Shown: positions 4,657 to 8,480 of the stretch, in pieces
How the letters are laid out: every line of letters begins with the position of its first letter
Position numbering within the stretch: position 1 is the first letter of the stretch
Origin: Treponema sp. UBA6988
Lineage (GTDB): Bacteria > Spirochaetota > Spirochaetia > Treponematales > Treponemataceae
Direction of reading: 5' to 3'
DNA: 8,480 nt
NCBI GenBank assembly: GCA_002448445.1
Contig: DJYC01000048.1
Coordinates: 1-8,480, forward strand
Translations under genes and position numbers: made by a program
Notes under the pieces: generated by a model
What the model saw: the letters and a program-made list of their open reading frames with translations, nothing else
What the model was told of the DNA's origin: nothing
Databases searched by the model: none

Positions 4657-5481
4657 ATGAAGAAGACATTTTTTTCATCTATCGTAACAGCGGCAATGTC
4701 CGTATTGCTGCTTGCATTCTCTGGATGTATGAGCACCACGGAAGGTGGAGAAGTCGGAGCAAACAGAAAGCAGATGATGCTTATCTCCGAAGAGCAGATG
4801 GATGCCAGCGCAAGTGAGTCATACGCACAGGTTCTTGCAGAGGCAAAGTCAAAGGGCATTCTTCTTTCTTCCAACGATGCACAGGCTCAGAGGGTAAGGG
4901 ATATTGCTACCCGCCTTATTGGAAAGACTACGGTTTTCCGCTCGGACGCAAAGGACTGGAAGTGGCAGGTAAACGTCATTAAGGACGAAACAGTAAACGC
5001 ATGGTGTATGCCTGGCGGAAAGATTGTTGTTTACACAGGAATTATTGACACCCTTAAGCTTACGGACGGCGAACTTGCGGCAGTTATGGGCCACGAAATT
5101 GCACACGCCCTTAAGGAACATAGCCGCGAACAGGCAAGCAAAGAGGTTCTTCAGGAACTTGGCATTGCGGTTATTGCAACAGCAGCTGGCCTTGGAGACG
5201 CGGGAACTGCAATGCTCCAGCTGGGAACACAGCTTGGCGTTACCCTTCCCTTCTCACGCAAGTGCGAGACAGAGGCAGACCGCATGGGTACAGAGCTTAT
5301 GGCACGCGCAGGCTATGACCCCTACGAAGCTGTAAACATCTGGGAAAAGATGAACTCCCTTAGCGGTGGACAGCCGCCAGAGGTTCTTAGCACCCACCCG
5401 TCAAACGACAGCCGTATTGCAGACCTTAAGAACATTGCAAAGAAGGTCTACCCGCTTTACCAGGCTGCAAGCGGAAAATAA
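4657..5481 (+). CDS. M48 family zinc metallopeptidase, lipoprotein (BepA/LoiP-like)
   Basis: This is a 274-residue envelope protease of the group thought to act in outer-membrane protein quality control. An N-terminal signal M-K-K-T followed by a hydrophobic stretch ends at L-L-L-A-F-S-G-C (17-24); Cys24 would be lipidated. Phe at -3 departs from the strict lipobox but fits the relaxed spirochaete form. The zinc site is H-E-I-A-H (146-150), with the third ligand in E-T-E-A-D (Glu204 most likely) followed by R-M-G. Other family marks are N-A-W-C-M-P-G-G-K-I (114-123) and S-T-H-P-S-N-D-S-R-I (245-254), the usual C-terminal motif. The start is supported by AGAGG (4644-4648) 8 nt upstream. It is a single-gene transcript: its own promoter precedes it and a strong terminator follows. 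No TPR domain follows the protease, so it is nearer LoiP than full-length BepA. Confidence 0.93.
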   Translation: MKKTFFSSIVTAAMSVLLLAFSGCMSTTEGGEVGANRKQMMLISEEQMDASASESYAQVLAEAKSKGILLSSNDAQAQRVRDIATRLIGKTTVFRSDAKDWKWQVNVIKDETVNAWCMPGGKIVVYTGIIDTLKLTDGELAAVMGHEIAHALKEHSREQASKEVLQELGIAVIATAAGLGDAGTAMLQLGTQLGVTLPFSRKCETEADRMGTELMARAGYDPYEAVNIWEKMNSLSGGQPPEVLSTHPSNDSRIADLKNIAKKVYPLYQAASGK

Positions 5482-5510
5482 GATTTAATTCTATTTGACT
5501 TTTTACAAAG

Positions 5511-5549
5511 GTGCCATTGTCTAAGTCTGGGCAGTGGCACTTTTTTTTT
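5511..5549 (+). terminator. Intrinsic terminator after the M48 gene
   Basis: GTGCCATTG (5511-5519) pairs with CAGTGGCAC (5532-5540), a 9-bp stem including one GT pair, and is followed directly by nine T (5541-5549). It lies 30 nt after the peptidase stop and 21 nt before the next start codon. Confidence 0.9.
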
Positions 5550-5570
5550 GCAAAGGGTTCTGTTTGCATT

Positions 5571-6929
5571 ATGAAAGTAAAAATGATTCTTCCTTCCCTG
5601 GAGGAAGCAAAAAGCCCCTTTTGGAGGCCAATCAAGTATTCGCTTTTTCCCCCGCTTGGACTTGCAACGCTGGCAGGATATTTTTTGCCGGAAGACGAAG
5701 TTGAGCTTGTTGACCAGCATGTAGAAAAGCTTACTCTGGACGACAACCCGGACCTTGTTTGCATGCAGGTTTATGTTACGAATGCCTACCGCGCTTACCA
5801 GATTGCAGATTCTTACAGGAGCCGGGGTGTCTATGTTGCCATGGGAGGTTTGCACGTAACGTCCCTTCCACAAGAGGCCCTGCTGCATGCGGATACGGTG
5901 ATTCTGGGCCCCGGAGAAGAGGCATTTCCCCGCTTTATAGATGATTTCCGAAAGAAAAGGCCAGAACGCTGCTACACTGCAAGAGAGCGCAGCTTAGAAA
6001 ACATTCCCCCTGTCCGGCGGGACCTGATTAAGAGGAGCAAGTATTTTGTTCCAAATTCGCTGGTTGTTTCCAGGGGTTGCCCCCACCACTGCGACTTTTG
6101 CTACAAGAATGCCTTTTACGGAAGCGGCAAATCTTTCTACACTTGCCGGGTGGATTCTGCCCTTAGGGAAATAGATTCGCTTCCGGGCAGGCACCTTTAC
6201 TTTTTGGACGACCACCTTCTTGGCAACAGGCAGTTTGCCCGCGAACTTTTTGAAGGCATGAAGGGGATGAAGAGGGTATTTCAGGGAGCGGCTACGGTTG
6301 CGTCAATTTTGGACGGGGACTTGATTGAACACGCAGCTGATGCCGGTTTAAGAAGCATTTTTGTTGGCTTTGAAACTTTTTCGCCGGAAAACCTTGCCCA
6401 AAGCAACAAGGCACAGAACCTTTCGCGGGACTATGCCGCCGCTGTAAGAAGGCTGCACGATCTTGGCATTATGATAAACGGAAGCTTTGTCTTTGGACTG
6501 GACGATGATGACAAGGACACTTTTAGCCGCACTGTTGACTGGGCGGTGGAAAATGCAATCACTACGGCAACCTTCCATGTGCTTACCCCCTACCCCGGAA
6601 CAAGGCTCTTTTCTAAAATGGAAAAGGAAGGCCGCATAAGAAGCTATGACTGGAGCCGCTACGACACACGGCACGCGGTTTACCAACCTGCAAGGCTTAG
6701 CCAGAAAGAGCTTGAAGATGGCTACAAAAAGGCTTACCGGGACTTTTATTCATGGAAGAATATCTTTGCATCCTGCTCCCACGACAAAAGTCTTTCCAGC
6801 AAGCTTTCCCACTTTGCCTACACCGGCGGCTGGAAAAAGCTTGAGCCCTTCTGGAACATGCTCATAAAGGCGGGTCTATTGAACAAAATGCTTCCTGCAC
6901 TGGAGTTTTTGCTTTCGCATACAAAATAA
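5571..6929 (+). CDS. B12-binding domain radical SAM protein
   Basis: This 452-residue enzyme is of the cobalamin-dependent radical SAM class. The N-terminal half is the B12-binding fold: P-P-L-G-L-A-T-L-A-G (27-36), M-G-G-L-H-V-T (91-97) and I-L-G-P-G-E-E-A-F (111-119). The radical SAM domain begins with C170-x3-C174-x2-C177 (R-G-C-P-H-H-C-D-F-C-Y), which holds the [4Fe-4S] cluster; F-V-G-F-E-T-F (264-270) and T-P-Y-P-G-T (339-344) are further core marks. The C-terminal part (about 360-400) resembles the extension in BchE/HpnJ-like members. Substrate cannot be assigned. A GTG start at 5511 is possible in frame but would lie in the upstream terminator, so the ATG at 5571 is chosen; AAAGGG (5552-5557) is its likely, slightly distant, ribosome site. 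The promoter is not obvious: TTGACT at 5495 has no good -10. It is convergent with pflB. Confidence 0.9.
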   Translation: MKVKMILPSLEEAKSPFWRPIKYSLFPPLGLATLAGYFLPEDEVELVDQHVEKLTLDDNPDLVCMQVYVTNAYRAYQIADSYRSRGVYVAMGGLHVTSLPQEALLHADTVILGPGEEAFPRFIDDFRKKRPERCYTARERSLENIPPVRRDLIKRSKYFVPNSLVVSRGCPHHCDFCYKNAFYGSGKSFYTCRVDSALREIDSLPGRHLYFLDDHLLGNRQFARELFEGMKGMKRVFQGAATVASILDGDLIEHAADAGLRSIFVGFETFSPENLAQSNKAQNLSRDYAAAVRRLHDLGIMINGSFVFGLDDDDKDTFSRTVDWAVENAITTATFHVLTPYPGTRLFSKMEKEGRIRSYDWSRYDTRHAVYQPARLSQKELEDGYKKAYRDFYSWKNIFASCSHDKSLSSKLSHFAYTGGWKKLEPFWNMLIKAGLLNKMLPALEFLLSHTK

Positions 6930-6947
6930 TCTGTTGAAAAGGGAAAT

Positions 6948-7023
6948 GGCCTGAGCATGGCGTGGAAGGGGGCGAAGCCGCCACGCGTATGCGGGGCCGA
7001 GGGTGACCGAGCCCTGGAAGGCC
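6948..7023. repeat. GC-rich double-hairpin element after the radical SAM gene
   Basis: GGCCT (6948-6952) and AGGCC (7019-7023) close a stem around two hairpins. The first pairs GCATGGCGTGG (6955-6965) with CCACGCGTATGC (6981-6992), with GGC-GAA-GCC inside. The second pairs GGGC (6994-6997) with GCCC (7011-7014). It is far more GC-rich than its flanks. An overlapping open frame from 6957 has no recognisable protein character. It is probably a REP-like repeat; a structured RNA is also possible. Confidence 0.5.
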
Positions 7024-7084
7024 TGTGTCAAAATCAATGGATTGTTTTGGGAAGCTTGTTTGTAAAAGAAAAAACTGCGTCCAA

Positions 7085-7127
7085 AAAAGAAAAGAAAATC
7101 CCCGCCAAGACTTTCATCCAGGCGGGG
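7085..7127 (-). terminator. Intrinsic terminator of pflB
   Basis: CCCCGCC (7100-7106) and GGCGGGG (7121-7127) form a 7-bp, all-GC stem with a 14-nt loop. Read on the minus strand it is followed by a T-rich tract (complement of 7083-7099). It lies about 60 nt after the pflB stop. On the plus strand the following bases are only moderately T-rich, so it may also weakly stop transcripts from the radical SAM gene. Confidence 0.85.
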
Positions 7128-7187
7128 CCTTCTTATGCTGCCAGAGTTTTTAATGCTAAAGCATGTGCCCTGGCAAGCAAGTTAAAA

Positions 7188-8480
7188 CTACAGAGAAGCG
7201 TGGCAGGTACGTGCAATAACGTCGTCCTGCTGTTCCTTTGTAAGGTTGATAAAGCGTACTGCATAGCCAGAAACGCGAACCGTGAAGTTTGCATATTCGG
7301 GCTTTTCAGGATGAGCCTGGCAGTCCTTGAGCTTTTCTACGCCGAATACGTTTACGTTCAAGTGGTGTGCACCCTTTGCAAAGTATCCGTCCATGATGTT
7401 AACAAGGTTGTTAATCTGCTCGCTTTCTGAGTGACCAAGAGCGCTTGGGTTGATTGTCTGTGTGTTTGAGATACCGTCGAGTGAGTATTCGTAAGGTACC
7501 TTTGCAACAGAGTTCAAGCTCTTTACGAGACCCTTTGTCTCTGCACCGTATGATGGGTTTGCTCCAGGAGAGAATGGCTCGTGTGCCTTGCGTCCGTTTG
7601 GCAGTGCGCCTGTAGCCTTTCCGTATACAACGTTTGAAGTGATTGTAAGGATAGAGGTTGTTGGCTCTGCGTTGCGGTATGTGTGGTGCTTCTTGATCTT
7701 TCCGATGAATGTCTTGAGAAGCCACTTTGCAATTTCGTCTGCGCGGTCATCATCCTGGCCGTAGCGGGGGAAGTCACCTTCAATCTGGAAGTCGTAGGCC
7801 ATGTTGGGAGCGAATACACGCTTTCCCTTCTTGTCCGTAACGTCGATGTCGCGGCGGAGAACCTTTACCTTTGCGTACTTGATTGCAGAAAGGGAGTCAA
7901 CAACGTGGCTGAAACCTGCAATACCAGTTGCAAATGTGCGGCGGACGTCTGTGTCGATGAGTGCGAGCTCAGCTGCTTCGTAGTAGTACTTGTCGTGCAT
8001 GTAGTGGATTGCGTTGAGTGTGTTTACATACAAACCAGCAAGCCATTCAAGCATGATGTCGTACTTGTGCATTACCTCGTTGTAGTCAAGGTATTCGCTT
8101 GTGATTGGTGCCATTTCCGGTCCAACCTGTACGCCTGGTGTAAGACCTGCTTCTTCGTCCTTACCGCCGTTGATTGCGTAGAGCAAAGCCTTTGCAAGGT
8201 TGGCGCGTGCACCGAAGAACTGCATCTCTTTTCCTGTCTGTGTTGCAGAAACGCAGCAGCAGATGGAGTAGTCGTCACCCCAGATCGGGCGCATGATGTC
8301 GTCGTTCTCGTACTGGATAGAAGATGTGTCAATAGAAATCTTTGCGGCATAGTCGCGGAAGTTCTTAGGCAGTCTCTTTGAGTAAAGAACTGTGATGTTT
8401 GGCTCTGGTGAAGGGCCCATGTTTTCCAATGTGTGGAGGAAGCGGAAGTCGTTCTTTGTTACCATTGAGCGTCCGTCCTG
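7188..8480 (-). CDS. pflB: Pyruvate formate-lyase, C-terminal part (5' end outside window)
   Basis: This is the glycyl radical enzyme that cleaves pyruvate with CoA to acetyl-CoA and formate in anaerobic fermentation. The window holds the last 430 residues of a protein usually about 750-760 long; the frame is open through the right edge (it begins Q-D-G-R-S-M-V-T-K), so the internal Met at 8465 is not the start. The catalytic cysteine pair lies in Y-S-I-C-C-C-V-S (fragment residues 71-78); the last two cysteines align with Cys418-Cys419 of the E. coli enzyme. M-Q-F-F-G-A-R-A-N-L-A-K follows, also conserved. Near the C-terminus V-R-V-S-G-Y-A-V-R-F carries the glycine that holds the radical, and the end (E-Q-Q-D-D-V-I-A-R-T) is that of true PFL rather than a glycerol or choline lyase relative. 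The activating enzyme gene is not in the window. Confidence 0.96.
   Translation of the reverse strand, partial: QDGRSMVTKNDFRFLHTLENMGPSPEPNITVLYSKRLPKNFRDYAAKISIDTSSIQYENDDIMRPIWGDDYSICCCVSATQTGKEMQFFGARANLAKALLYAINGGKDEEAGLTPGVQVGPEMAPITSEYLDYNEVMHKYDIMLEWLAGLYVNTLNAIHYMHDKYYYEAAELALIDTDVRRTFATGIAGFSHVVDSLSAIKYAKVKVLRRDIDVTDKKGKRVFAPNMAYDFQIEGDFPRYGQDDDRADEIAKWLLKTFIGKIKKHHTYRNAEPTTSILTITSNVVYGKATGALPNGRKAHEPFSPGANPSYGAETKGLVKSLNSVAKVPYEYSLDGISNTQTINPSALGHSESEQINNLVNIMDGYFAKGAHHLNVNVFGVEKLKDCQAHPEKPEYANFTVRVSGYAVRFINLTKEQQDDVIARTCHASL

Noticed and set aside
5511..5570. GTG start at 5511 for the radical SAM gene
   Set aside because: It lies in the stem of a clear intrinsic terminator; the family-like N-terminus M-K-V-K-M-I-L begins at 5571.
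6957..7430. 157-codon plus-strand frame after the radical SAM gene
   Set aside because: It spans the GC-rich hairpins and the pflB terminator and overlaps pflB antisense; it is a shadow frame.
8250..8262. Third cysteine next to the PFL catalytic pair as a novelty
   Set aside because: The residue before the catalytic pair varies among PFLs, and nothing else about the active site is unusual.
7683..8381. 232-codon plus-strand frame within pflB
   Set aside because: It is antisense to a well-supported pyruvate formate-lyase; its Val/Cys-rich translation is typical of a shadow of biased codon use.

Overview
The window looks like a piece of the chromosome of an anaerobic, fermenting bacterium. A host-associated treponeme (Spirochaetota) is the best guess. 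It rests on the end of a pyruvate formate-lyase gene, an M48 metallopeptidase with a relaxed spirochaete-style lipobox (F-S-G-C), and the general look of the protein sequences. No marker gene in the window fixes the taxonomy.

Region 1 (1-3480, minus strand) is a compact five-gene unit. In transcription order it encodes a YwnB-like NAD(P)-binding protein, a small FMN split-barrel (PPOX-family) protein, a zinc-type macrodomain ADP-ribosyl hydrolase, a class M sirtuin (SirTM, a presumed protein ADP-ribosyltransferase) and an Rrf2/YwnA-like repressor that runs off the left edge. A strong sigma70-type promoter (TTGACA, 17 bp, TATATT) precedes the first gene and is bracketed by two copies of TTGTTCTATTRAC in opposite orientation, which are candidate operators. 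The writer (SirTM) and eraser (macrodomain) of ADP-ribosylation are translationally coupled and sit among redox-type genes with an Rrf2 regulator in the same unit. The lipoylation genes gcvH-L and lplA2, which accompany SirTM in the described Gram-positive operons, are not present in the window. A 133-bp nested palindrome (2587-2719) fills the gap between the first two genes.

Region 2 (3481-4656, plus strand) is AT-rich and accessory in character. It holds an unrecognised helical, perhaps TPR-like gene whose coding potential shifts by -1 exactly at an in-phase A AAA AAG heptamer. Next comes about 370 bp of dense hairpins, including an 18-bp stem that closes a three-way junction, and then the promoter of the next gene.

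Region 3 (4657-6929, plus strand) has an M48 lipoprotein peptidase ending in a clear intrinsic terminator, then a B12-binding-domain radical SAM protein. Region 4 (6930-8480) has a GC-rich hairpin cluster, the pflB terminator, and the C-terminal 430 residues of pyruvate formate-lyase on the minus strand, running off the right edge.

Three of the intergenic stretches carry multi-branched palindromes with a similar plan: an outer stem enclosing two hairpins. They may be genome-wide repeat families.
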